A stretch of DNA of 64,000 nt from NCBI GenBank assembly GCA_018644935.1, contig JABGPL010000001.1, positions 26,515 through 90,514 of the forward strand, in the 5' to 3' direction. The position numbers were made by a program, and so were the translations under genes. The DNA is from Calditrichota bacterium (lineage in GTDB: Bacteria > Electryoneota > AABM5-125-24 > Hatepunaeales > Hatepunaeaceae). Shown in pieces: positions 1 to 9,900 of this stretch. The notes under the pieces were generated by a model. It saw only the letters and a program-made list of their open reading frames with translations, was not told where the DNA came from and searched no databases. How positions within the stretch are numbered: position 1 is the first letter of the stretch; each line of letters starts with the position of its first letter.

Positions 1-160
1 AATTAGGATTTTTCTCGACACTTGCAAGGGATGCCAAATTACCCGCATATGTAAGCATATCAAAATTTATAATATGCCAATCTGGTTTCTCAGCAAGGAT
101 GTAACGTATAAGATTTACACCTATAAATCCTGCTCCACCAGTAATCATAACCTTCTTCAT
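1..160 (-). CDS. rfbB: dTDP-glucose 4,6-dehydratase, N-terminal part (runs off window)
   Basis: Only the first 53 codons are present; the gene continues past the left edge. The start is ATG at 158-160, preceded by an AGAGGCAGAAGA ribosome site. The visible protein begins with a Rossmann NAD-binding loop (GGAGFIG, near residues 8-14) and the segment [10 protein letters not shown], which is characteristic of RmlB/RfbB. This enzyme converts dTDP-glucose to dTDP-4-keto-6-deoxyglucose in the cytoplasm for O-antigen or other cell-surface deoxysugars. It lies 33 nt downstream of the rfbC-like gene on the same strand, so the two are probably cotranscribed. Identity as RfbB rather than another sugar epimerase/dehydratase rests on the LTYAGNL segment, because the catalytic YxxxK lies outside the window. 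Confidence 0.8.
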   Translation of the reverse strand, partial: MKKVMITGGAGFIGVNLIRYILAEKPDWHIINFDMLTYAGNLASLASVEKNPN

Positions 161-193
161 TCTTCTGCCTCTTTTTTGAGATATTGTTCTTTA

Positions 194-649
194 CTAAAAG
201 AACTTTACATCCCAATTGTATCCAATCTCGGGATCATCCCAATCTTTGCGAAATTCATCAGGATTCTTGTAGTTGTATACTTCAGAAGTCATGTTAATTA
301 CAAGAGATTCTGTTTCAGAAATGCACTTCCAACCGTGATATACCATTGGTGGTATCTTCACTAACATCGGATTTTTATCTCCGATAAAAAACTCTTGAAT
401 TTCACCTTTTGTAGGGCTGTCCTCACGCGGATCGAAAAGGACGAGTTTAATCATACCCTGCACACAAGTAACATGATCGATTTGTTCCAGATGATAATGC
501 CAGGCTTTAACTACACCTGGATAATTTGTTGTCATGTATACCTGACCAAACTTTTCAAAGACTTCATCATCGTTTCGGATTATTTCCATCAAACGACCTC
601 TTTCATCCGGGATAACTCTGTGAATCTTTGTTTCAACTCCTTCAATCAT
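194..649 (-). CDS. rfbC: dTDP-4-dehydrorhamnose 3,5-epimerase family protein (RmlC-like cupin)
   Basis: A 151-aa cytoplasmic cupin of the RmlC family, which epimerises C3 and C5 of dTDP-4-keto-6-deoxyglucose on the way to dTDP-rhamnose. Family features visible are PDERGRLMEI near the N-terminus, VQGMIKLVLFDPREDSPT in the middle and KIPPMVYHGWKCIS later. The canonical RG-HYQ loop is replaced by KAWHYHLEQ, so this belongs to a shorter RmlC-like subgroup and the exact sugar substrate is uncertain. I chose the ATG at 649 because AAAGGAACCTAAG precedes it. An upstream in-frame start at 691 would begin almost on the predicted transcription start. The rfbB start follows 33 nt downstream. Confidence 0.82.
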   Translation of the reverse strand: MIEGVETKIHRVIPDERGRLMEIIRNDDEVFEKFGQVYMTTNYPGVVKAWHYHLEQIDHVTCVQGMIKLVLFDPREDSPTKGEIQEFFIGDKNPMLVKIPPMVYHGWKCISETESLVINMTSEVYNYKNPDEFRKDWDDPEIGYNWDVKFF

Positions 650-699
650 CTTAGGTTCCTTTCGGATAAAATTATTTTGTTCGGCTGCCACAACCTAAT

Positions 700-728
700 A
701 AGGTATCAAACAATAATGCTTGAGTCAA
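700..728 (-). promoter_or_regulatory. Putative sigma70-type promoter for rfbC-rfbB
   Basis: Read on the minus strand: TTGACT (728-723), 17 nt, TACCTT (705-700). Transcription would start near 693, giving a leader of about 44 nt to the ATG at 649. A second TTGACA lies at 736-731. Confidence 0.5.
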
Positions 729-749
729 TTTGTCAACCCAAATTTCTCA

Positions 750-792
750 AGCAAAAAGAGAAACCCCCCAATCCATGCTACGATTGGGGGGT
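750..792 (-). terminator. Rho-independent terminator after the 1933-aa gene
   Basis: The inverted repeat ACCCCCCAATC (763-773) and GATTGGGGGGT (782-792) forms an 11-bp stem with an 8-nt loop. On the minus strand it is followed by a U-rich tract (TTTCTCTTTTTG). It sits 23 nt beyond the stop codon of the giant gene, which reads toward it. Confidence 0.8.
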
Positions 793-814
793 ATTCTGGT
801 CTTTCTTTTCCTGT

Positions 815-3800
815 TTAGCGGACTAAAACAGCCTTCTGCATTGCTACAAAGTTACCGGATTGCATTTTAATAATGTAAATTCCGGATGAGATGCCATTTG
901 CATTCCAAACTGTTGAATAATGCCCGGCTGTTTTGTCACCTTGAATTAGTTCGGTGACTTTTTGACCTGACATATTCCACACTGTAACAGAAACATTACT
1001 CTTACTCGGCACACCGAAGTTGATAGTTGTTTCAGGATTAAATGGATTCGGATAGCTCGGATTCATGTAGAATACAGATGGAATTGATGATTCCTGACCA
1101 TTGGGAACATCAAGAGCATGAAGTATAATAGTGAAAGGTGCATTTCCAGAAACCATGGAGAATTCACTATCAACAGCCCAAACTCTCCAGCTTACAGTTG
1201 CCTCAGCACTACGATCAATGCTAAGCCCTTCAGAAATGTCCATTGTTGGAATCATCGCTTCAAGCTCCGCCATTGGACCTACCGCAACTGTATCATCCAC
1301 ACCTTCCATGAAAAAGACAACGGTGTAGTTTACCATATCTTGTTCAAATTCGTTCTGAACAGCTTCTGCCCATGTGAATGTTAGATTTTCTTCATCCGAA
1401 ACCTCGCTTCCAGTCGCAGGGGTCAGCTGGTCAAAAGCATCCGGAGCATCATTAACGGAGTTAACAGCAACGGTGAATGCAGCTACAAGCGGTGCGTCTC
1501 CAGCATCATCGGTGACTGTAAGTGTAACATCAAGTGGATCACCACCGGCAGTGTTGAAATTCTCCGCAGGATTTGCATTCAGTATATTGTCAACAACACT
1601 GAGCCCAAGTTCACCGGGATTAACCGTTAACTCAAAGTTCAACTGATCCATGTAATTCTGATCGTTGAGATCTGCGTCTGAGAAATATGCTAGTAAATCA
1701 AGAAGCTGAACTTCACCTGCGTCTTCATCGATAGCTTGCGCTTCGACATCCTGACGTTGTTCGGGGTCTCTATTAATGTTGTTAACAGTAATACTGATTT
1801 GAACTGCATCAGAGACACCAGCTTCATCAGTTAGTGTAAATTCTGGAGTATAAGGATCTTCACGGGCATCATTAAATGTTGGTGTCCATGTTAAAGTTGC
1901 AGTTCCATCACCATTATCTACAAACACTGCTTCACGTGGAAGTCCACCGTTATCTGTCATTTCCCATGTTAATGCATCACCTTCATCAGGATCAGAACCA
2001 GCAAAGGCAACAATGAGTTCAACGTTTTCATCAACATTGATTTCTGCACCATCGGCAGGTTCCTCGATTACAGGAGGCCTGTCTTCGTTTATGACCTCAA
2101 TCCAGACTTGAATTGCAGCGGCTTCTCCACCCGGATCTTCGACTGAAAAGACAGGAGTATAAGGTTCGACTCTGCCTGCATTCAAGTCAGGGGTCCAGGT
2201 AAATGTTGCAGTACCATCTTCATTGTCTACAAATTCATGACCACCGGGTAAACCACCTTCATCAGCAATAACCCAAGCCAATGCATCTTCATCAGCGTCG
2301 GATGCAGTGAACTGAATCACAAGTTCCTGTTCTTCAGCAACACGGTATGCTGGAAGTTGATTGTCTGGATCACCCTCAGGTGCTTCGATTACAGGACCAT
2401 CGTTTACGGCTTCTACAATAAGATCGAAGGTGAATTCTTCATATTCATCACGACGTGGTGTGGATTGTTGAGCAATACCAATCTCAATGGATCGAACTGA
2501 ACGTTCTGCGAAATCTATTGTGAATTGTTCGGTATTGATGTTTCTCACACTTCGAGAATTTCTAACATCCCGATCACGTTGATCATCAGCTACGATGATA
2601 ATGTCATCAATCCTGCCAAAATAGTTTGCATCCGGCATGATTTGATAAACATTTTCACGCGAGATTTGATGTGAAATGTTATCGATATCATTGTCTCTTG
2701 GGTAAAACTCAAGATCATCACCATCAGGGTCCATAAATAAATCGTCGAGATCAACAACGTCAACCCAGCCAGCATCTTCTTGAATTGTGAACTCGTTGTC
2801 GTCTCCAAAGACATTTTGTCTAACTTGATCTACAATTTCAGGTGGATCATTAACAGGGGTAATTTCCACGAAAACAGAAGTTCTGTCTTCAACATTACCA
2901 TTTGTTGCATGGAAATTAAGTTCATAACGCCCAGCATCGCCACCACCTGTCTGCCAGATGAAATGACCAACATTGTCAGCAAAGTTAAACTCTGCATTAT
3001 CGAGATTCTCAAATTCATCCTGATTTGTCCAGGTGAAATTGAATTCCCCTTCAGCATTTGCCAACTCTAAATCGAACTGAATTACTTCCCCTTCTTGTTC
3101 CATCTGCCTGTCAACTGGGACAATCGAAAAAATGTTCTCAATTCCCAAAGTAATGACGGTAAAACCATTCACTACCCAGTTCAAACCACCATTAAGAACG
3201 TTTACTTCCTCAAATGCATGGTCAACCCCAGCGCCGAAATCGTAGAAACGGAAGGACATCTCTTCATCATTTTCAAATCCTTCAATAAGCAGAAGTGTCT
3301 CTGCATCATCACCCCATGCAGACAAGCCTAAGGGCCTTCGAGGATCAACAACCTGAGATGCTCCCGCACACATACCAGCAGGAGTAAAGACGGCCACTTC
3401 GTCGTCGACACCTGGAGGTGCGCCACCTATATCTATTTCATTAACGAGAATAGAGTGGTTATTTCCAGATCTTCCATGAACAAAAAATCCTTCATATTCT
3501 GAACCGATACCTGCTAAATTCAGCGTAGCTCCCGGGAAATGACCATCATTCGAATTGACGGCAACCAATCCCTCGTAACCAATTGCGGAAGCAGGTGTGA
3601 AAGTAATTGTAAATTCAGCTTCTTCACCTGGTGCAAGTACTACTTCATCCTGTTCAAATGCAACGTCGTAGACCTGCATATCAGTGTCTATGGACCCAAT
3701 GATCAGGTCGGCTCCACCGATATTCCGAACAGTCATGACTGCTTCAACAGCGTCACCAATTCCAACCGGCCCAAATTCGATTAATTCAGGTTCCACAACA

Positions 3801-6616
3801 ATGTAAGGCTCTTCACTCATCGCGTTAGCAGTTAACTCGACTGTTGTGTTTGCATTAACTTCAAAGACTTCAGGTCCCTCAACGATGTTCGCACCGCACT
3901 CAAGCTCTTCACCGGTTGAATTATCCCAGTACATGAAGCTAAAGGCTTCACCGTTTATAAAACCATCGCGGAATTCACTATTCGGATCATCACCGAACAT
4001 CGCAAATCCGAGATCTTCTTCAACATCAACAACAATTTGACCTGCACATACGCCCTGAGATGTGAATGCCGCAATTTCATCACCATCAAAGAGTGGCATT
4101 TCCATATCCTGAAGTGTCACTATAATCGCTTCCGCAACAATAATATTGTGGGCGATACCAGTGTTCAGCGTGAGGAAATGACTGTCTGATTCAGAACCCC
4201 ATCCTTGAATTGGGAAATCAAGATTTTCACGGTCTACCACATTGGTTTCAAGCGTAACAACCGTGTTATATGCTTGTGCAGCAGCTGGCAGGAATGACAA
4301 GTTCAAAATCCTTGCTTCACCCGGTGCAATGATAATCTCATTTCCATCCCAATCGAGATCAAATGCGTCATCACCTTCGATTGTAACATTGGTGATTACC
4401 AGATTTGCACCACCGGAACTTATTAACTCAAAATCCCAGTTATAGGCTTCACCTACAGGATGAACGCCCATGTAATAATTGTCAGCCAAATCAATGTCAG
4501 GATTGCGTGGTTCAACCACTCCATCACCATAGACATCAATGAAAATGACTCCATTACTTGGATCATTGGAATTAATTGACAACCGACCTGTGTATTCACG
4601 CTCTTCTGTCGGATTGAAGGTTACAGTGACTTCCATTTGATCATTTTGACCAAGACTGACTTCACCTTCGAAATCGGTTGTGAATTCGTTAAGGTCAGAT
4701 TCTATCGATGCGACAACAAGTTCACCAAGTCCCCGATTTCCGAGCATGAATGTCCATTCTGCAACTTCATCACCCTCAAATCTAACTTGACCGAAATATC
4801 GTCTGGAACGATTCACGAAGATTTCCGGGGGAGGATCTTCAGATACTGCAGCAAGAGTTAAAACTGTAAAACCATTTGCCTGATAAACTTCCGCACCCTG
4901 AATATATTCTGGAACAGCCCATGCCTCTAATCCCTGATCAGCACTCCAAACCAGATAATTGAAATTATCTTCAACCAGCAGACCATCAACAATTTCACTT
5001 TCAGGATCGTCACCAAATGCGGTTAGTCCAACACGACCCTGATCATCGACAACGCCGCCACCAACGAGGAGACCGTCATCTTTGAAGATTCCAACTTCAT
5101 CACCTTCGACTAGAGCCTCACCATCAAGAGTTGCTTCCTGAACAAGAAGACTATGATTTTCAGCAATAATATACCACTGGAAGTGTGTACCGCGATCGGC
5201 ACCACTCACTCCGCCTAAAGCAACGGTAATTTCTGGATTATCTTCATCGTTACTGGAAATTGTAAGACTTCCTTCATAGAAATCAACATCTTCTGGAGCA
5301 AATGTAACAGAAATAAACCACCTATCTCCTGCCCTAATACGTACTTCCTGATTAAAATCTGTTGAGAATACTTGATTATCGCTCTCAATTGCTGTGACAA
5401 ATAAATCATCAGCACCCTCGTTCATAATCGGGAATCTCCAGGTCATCTCCTCACCAACAACCGAGTAACCGAAGAAATATTCTGCATCTTCTTCTTCAAT
5501 TGCAATTATTGGTGGATTATCCCGATTAACACCACGACCATTCAAACGTACTACAAAATCACCGTCATTAGTCGGATCATTGGAATGAATAGTCATATTA
5601 GCGCCAAAAACTTCTTCAGCGTCCGGTGTAAAAGTAACAGTAATTTGAGAAGCTTCCCCGGAAGGAATATCTACGTCCGCTTCAAAATCAGAAGAAAAAG
5701 CTTCATCGTCGATGACAACCTGATCAATTGTTAAAGTTTCATCTCCAACATTTGTAACAGTCAGAACCATCGCTCTATTCTCACCAAGGCGAATATTTCC
5801 GTAATTCAAGATTTCATGAGAATACTCTCCTGTTGGAGGAAGTGCAGGTTCTCCGCTACCATTCAGTGATATTTCAAGATCTCCATCATTATCGGGGTCA
5901 TTTGAACTAATGGTAAGGGTAGCAGCCTGAGCACCTTCCTCTTCAGGGGAGAAGGTTACTGTAAACTCAGCTTCTCCATTAGGTGATAGGATGACCTCTT
6001 CATCTGGGAAATTAACAGAAAAGAATTCAGCTCCGTCCCCTGCAATCACCATTGCATCGAGGACTAAATCTGCGTTACCTTCGTTCGTTACCGAAAATGC
6101 CATTTCTGCATCTTCACCGATTCTGACATCGCCAAAATCAATAGCGTCGGTACTTGCAGCGATTCCTGGCACTTGTTCGCCGCCACCGCGTTCTCCACTA
6201 AGTGTGAGAACTGCAAAACCATTTCCTACAAAGACTGCTTCACCGACTTGAAATTCACTAGCAACGTCTTCGATTACTTGCTCATTTTCAGAATCCCAAT
6301 AACGGAATTCAATTGGGCGATTTGCAGGAAAACCGTTATTTTGGCCTTGTTCAGCCCCCCAGGCAGCAAGCCCCAATGGATCATCGGGGAAACCTTCAGG
6401 TATTATGCCAGCCCCGGCACAAACTCCATCTTCTGTGAAAAGACCAATTTCATCTCCTGGTATGAGTGATTCACCATCCAGGAGAGCGGCCGTGACAATC
6501 ATACTCATATTGACATCAGTTATTTCGAACTCGAAAACCTGAGCAATAACCGCAGGCGCGAATGAGAATAGCACAATAGCTAATGCAACACTAAGCGATA
6601 GCCTTTTTACATGCAT
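815..6616 (-). CDS. Giant T9SS-secreted multidomain protein (4 DExGxF modules, ASH and Ig-like repeats)
   Basis: A secreted or cell-surface protein of 1933 aa. The start is ATG at 6616 with a strong GGGAGGTAAA ribosome site; an upstream TTG-initiated extension would hide the signal peptide (residues 1-25, cut at AVIA|Q). The order is: DExGxF module (about 28-145); three ASH/DUF1573-like domains with FGDVRIG and ISSNDPDND signatures; a second module (478-585); two ASH domains; a third module (812-929); one ASH domain; a fourth module (1042-1160); then cadherin/putative-Ig repeats (VNDPPEI, DGTATFTWTP twice) to about 1800. The end (about 1850-1933) is a T9SS type A sorting domain with YPNPFNPET and SGIYIIKM. 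No catalytic motif is seen, so an adhesin or surface-layer role is inference. It is strongly acidic. Confidence 0.88.
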   Translation of the reverse strand: MHVKRLSLSVALAIVLFSFAPAVIAQVFEFEITDVNMSMIVTAALLDGESLIPGDEIGLFTEDGVCAGAGIIPEGFPDDPLGLAAWGAEQGQNNGFPANRPIEFRYWDSENEQVIEDVASEFQVGEAVFVGNGFAVLTLSGERGGGEQVPGIAASTDAIDFGDVRIGEDAEMAFSVTNEGNADLVLDAMVIAGDGAEFFSVNFPDEEVILSPNGEAEFTVTFSPEEEGAQAATLTISSNDPDNDGDLEISLNGSGEPALPPTGEYSHEILNYGNIRLGENRAMVLTVTNVGDETLTIDQVVIDDEAFSSDFEADVDIPSGEASQITVTFTPDAEEVFGANMTIHSNDPTNDGDFVVRLNGRGVNRDNPPIIAIEEEDAEYFFGYSVVGEEMTWRFPIMNEGADDLFVTAIESDNQVFSTDFNQEVRIRAGDRWFISVTFAPEDVDFYEGSLTISSNDEDNPEITVALGGVSGADRGTHFQWYIIAENHSLLVQEATLDGEALVEGDEVGIFKDDGLLVGGGVVDDQGRVGLTAFGDDPESEIVDGLLVEDNFNYLVWSADQGLEAWAVPEYIQGAEVYQANGFTVLTLAAVSEDPPPEIFVNRSRRYFGQVRFEGDEVAEWTFMLGNRGLGELVVASIESDLNEFTTDFEGEVSLGQNDQMEVTVTFNPTEEREYTGRLSINSNDPSNGVIFIDVYGDGVVEPRNPDIDLADNYYMGVHPVGEAYNWDFELISSGGANLVITNVTIEGDDAFDLDWDGNEIIIAPGEARILNLSFLPAAAQAYNTVVTLETNVVDRENLDFPIQGWGSESDSHFLTLNTGIAHNIIVAEAIIVTLQDMEMPLFDGDEIAAFTSQGVCAGQIVVDVEEDLGFAMFGDDPNSEFRDGFINGEAFSFMYWDNSTGEELECGANIVEGPEVFEVNANTTVELTANAMSEEPYIVVEPELIEFGPVGIGDAVEAVMTVRNIGGADLIIGSIDTDMQVYDVAFEQDEVVLAPGEEAEFTITFTPASAIGYEGLVAVNSNDGHFPGATLNLAGIGSEYEGFFVHGRSGNNHSILVNEIDIGGAPPGVDDEVAVFTPAGMCAGASQVVDPRRPLGLSAWGDDAETLLLIEGFENDEEMSFRFYDFGAGVDHAFEEVNVLNGGLNWVVNGFTVITLGIENIFSIVPVDRQMEQEGEVIQFDLELANAEGEFNFTWTNQDEFENLDNAEFNFADNVGHFIWQTGGGDAGRYELNFHATNGNVEDRTSVFVEITPVNDPPEIVDQVRQNVFGDDNEFTIQEDAGWVDVVDLDDLFMDPDGDDLEFYPRDNDIDNISHQISRENVYQIMPDANYFGRIDDIIIVADDQRDRDVRNSRSVRNINTEQFTIDFAERSVRSIEIGIAQQSTPRRDEYEEFTFDLIVEAVNDGPVIEAPEGDPDNQLPAYRVAEEQELVIQFTASDADEDALAWVIADEGGLPGGHEFVDNEDGTATFTWTPDLNAGRVEPYTPVFSVEDPGGEAAAIQVWIEVINEDRPPVIEEPADGAEINVDENVELIVAFAGSDPDEGDALTWEMTDNGGLPREAVFVDNGDGTATLTWTPTFNDAREDPYTPEFTLTDEAGVSDAVQISITVNNINRDPEQRQDVEAQAIDEDAGEVQLLDLLAYFSDADLNDQNYMDQLNFELTVNPGELGLSVVDNILNANPAENFNTAGGDPLDVTLTVTDDAGDAPLVAAFTVAVNSVNDAPDAFDQLTPATGSEVSDEENLTFTWAEAVQNEFEQDMVNYTVVFFMEGVDDTVAVGPMAELEAMIPTMDISEGLSIDRSAEATVSWRVWAVDSEFSMVSGNAPFTIILHALDVPNGQESSIPSVFYMNPSYPNPFNPETTINFGVPSKSNVSVTVWNMSGQKVTELIQGDKTAGHYSTVWNANGISSGIYIIKMQSGNFVAMQKAVLVR

Positions 6617-6781
6617 TTTACCTCCCTGTAACTTCTGGTCTTGGATGGTTATGTGGAGCTTTTTATTATGGCTGTTTATCAACCATTTAATCCACCTAAC
6701 CAACTCGTAGATATGTGCGTTATTAATTTTTCTAAATTTTGTCTGAAGAAAGAGTTAAATTATTATCTTCAGAAAGAATGA

Positions 6782-6810
6782 AAACTAATTCCTTTTTTCT
6801 TATTTGTCAA
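6782..6810 (-). promoter_or_regulatory. Putative promoter of the 1933-aa T9SS gene
   Basis: Minus strand: TTGACA (6810-6805), 17 nt, TAGTTT (6787-6782). The predicted leader is about 160 nt before the ATG at 6616. Confidence 0.5.
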
Positions 6811-6902
6811 GTGTTACACCGCTATTGCTTAGCTTGCTAAAAGTATCATCATGACTTAAAGAGATAAGAATAAAAAAAAATGTCTTTATCTTCATTGTTA
6901 AA

Positions 6903-9900
6903 TTACTGAATTAGTACCAGTTTCCTCGCATAACTCCGTCGAGGTGTCGAAACATTCATCATATAAATTCCACTCGGCCAACCCTCAGCATTGATCGTGA
7001 TCTTATGCCATCCGGCAGAGTAGTCAGTTGCTTCGATTTGAGCTACTGTTTGTCCTTTCAAATTGATTATAACACCTGATAATCTCGTTTTCTCAGGTAA
7101 ACCAAAATGCAGCGTAGTTCGGTTGTTAAACGGGTTTGGGTATATTCGATCGATTACAAACTCCTGTGGTGTTGTTACACTCACAATCTCTGAACGAATC
7201 ACAGAAAAGCCATCCGATGAATAATTGTCATCCCCGTAGAGTACTTTCGTCTTTAGTTGATGTTCTCTGACCTTAGATTTCAAAGAGACAGACCATTCTT
7301 CACCCTCAACGGCACCTTCAATCTCTACTGTAGCAGGGTCATCACCTCGAATAATGATCCCACAGGGATCTGAGGTATAATAACCATGCCCAATCAATCG
7401 CCCATCATCATTTGAATTCACCAGTATTTCCAGTCCCGGCTCAGGATTAGCTCCATTAATTTCGGTGATTAATAGACTCATGTCAGAACCCGTTGGCTGC
7501 AACTTCCCGTCTAATGCTGGAGTTCCAATTCGATTCATGCCACCATCACCGGGATTATACACCAAATCAAGTGCTTCAGTTACCTTGACTTTGTATCCCT
7601 GTCCGGGTATCAATGTTCGGAGCCCAAAGAATCCAAATTCCGGGACAAGGAATAATCCTGTACCATCCTTGGCAATTTGTATCCGATCTAAAATCTCGCT
7701 GAATGCGATCCGGCTCTCAATCTCTTCACCAAGTAGATAGCTGATAGCATTCCATCCCAGATTCAGGTGAATCGGTGTATCGGTCGGTATACGATCACCA
7801 ATGGCAGTGAAACTCTCGTCCACAGTTACATTTATCTGATATCCACCAAGTGAGTTCCATTCGCCCAGACCATTGAAGTTTTGAGCAGGCCACCAGAATC
7901 TCCCAATTCCGTCTTTAGCGATAACCAGGTTTCCACGGTCATTTATATCACCAAGGACATCAGCAACCATTGGTTCAAATGGATCGATATAAATTGACAC
8001 CAGATTCCATCGTTCGATCAAATCAACCACCTGTCTCTCTGGTAATCCAATTGTCAGGATGATTGAAGTTTCACCCCCAACGCGGAAAATTCCGGGACCT
8101 TCAATTACCTCTGCCTCTCCCTCATATTCCATGTCATCATCTGGTACCCAGACGACAAATCTGAATTGCTCTCCCTGCTGAAAGCCGTCCTCCGCTTGAT
8201 AAGCAAATAGCTCACCAGGAGGCATCAACCAACGGTGAACACCGCCAATTTGATCACGAGGTGTGTATACTGCGATCTCGCTGCCGACTGGCAATTCTCC
8301 CATCCCATATTCAACATTTTCAATCGTTATCGTGTGAAAATCTTCAGTTATGGGCGGATTGTCAAAATGCTGAAATCCATCAATTATATTTGCAGTAAAT
8401 GGTATTGTTACTGCATCATCTCCATATACCCGAACGATAATTTCCCCTTCGTATTCATCCCCTTCTTCAGCATCAAAAGGAACATCAACACTTAAGGTAA
8501 GGGTTAGCTCGCCATCGGGTTCGATCATACCCGATTCCGGATCTACACTCAAGAATCCGAACCTGCGGTTCAGCTCTAATCCGGTCATGTATTGCTCACC
8601 ACTTCCAGTAACAGAGCCGAGTATCCATCGATCCTCATCCCATGCGCCAGTAATAAAGCAACCAGTGGGTGCTCCATCAAGAGTATGCACCTGTTCAATA
8701 GTACCTTCTATCGGATTTGAACGGTATATTCCGGTTGAACCGTCTTCTTCGAGGTTAACAGCATACAAGAACATTCCATCTGGATCATTCGGATGTATTG
8801 CAAAACCGTAAATTCCAGTAAGACCGTGTTCAGCCCATTGCACTTGAACTTCACCCTGACGGTCGACAAAATACCAGTCACTGTTCCACTCGGCTGTCCA
8901 GAATCCATCTAATTCAGCATCATAAGCCAAAGCACGGTTTAGCTCAATGGGAGCTCCCGGTTGTTCTGATCTGAATTCACCACGGGTTGTGAAGCCATAT
9001 ATCCGATTATTTTGTGATGCATATAGGAGCTCTCCGTCCCAAGCAAGATCCCGTAAGCCCCAGCCAATGATTTCAACCGGCTGGTTGAACGAAGATAAAT
9101 AATTTCCCTCCCAATCGAGAACGGAAAGTACTGGTCCAGCGACCGGATCTGCACATGTGAGGATGAACTTGTCCTCTGCAAACTCCGCTCCCATAATACG
9201 ACTATACCGACCTCTATCTGTTGCATTCCATTCAAAAACAACATCCCATGGATCATCGCGCTGTGGACCTTGACCAGATAATGTTCTCACCGATCGTCTG
9301 TTATTACCGTCATTCATGATACCCGGATTGCTCAATACTCGAACCCAGAATGGGGTTTCCCTATTTGTCTCATTGGTAAGAATTAGTTCAACATCGAGCC
9401 TGTCATTTCCACCGAGGTCAAACTCCAGAGCTTCAGGATCAACAGTAAGCCGTGCTTCGATCAGGTCAACTTCCAGGACTTGAGCCTCGTTTGCTTCAAG
9501 TTCATCCTCTATTATTGTGGGATGGAATCCGGCTTTTGATATTGTAACCGTTACATCTCCCGGAAGGGTGTAGGATAGGAAGAAAATACCATTAAAGTTG
9601 GTTGTGACGGTTTCCCTTCCATTTGTTACTGTTGCGTTGGGAACAGGTTGTCCATCCTGATTAGAGACGATTCCTGAAATTCTCGCATATTCGGGAATTG
9701 TGCATCCCCAGAATACTACATCATCAAGGTACCAGCCAGGATAATTGCTGATTAAATGATCAGAGGCAAAAACCCATTTAAATCGAACTAATGCATCCGC
9801 ATATTCGGAAAGGTCAAATGATACTAATTCCCAACCATTCGTGCGTCCTGAAAATCCAGGAGTATTTATCAATCCGGCAACGTTTTGATCGGGGTAATCA

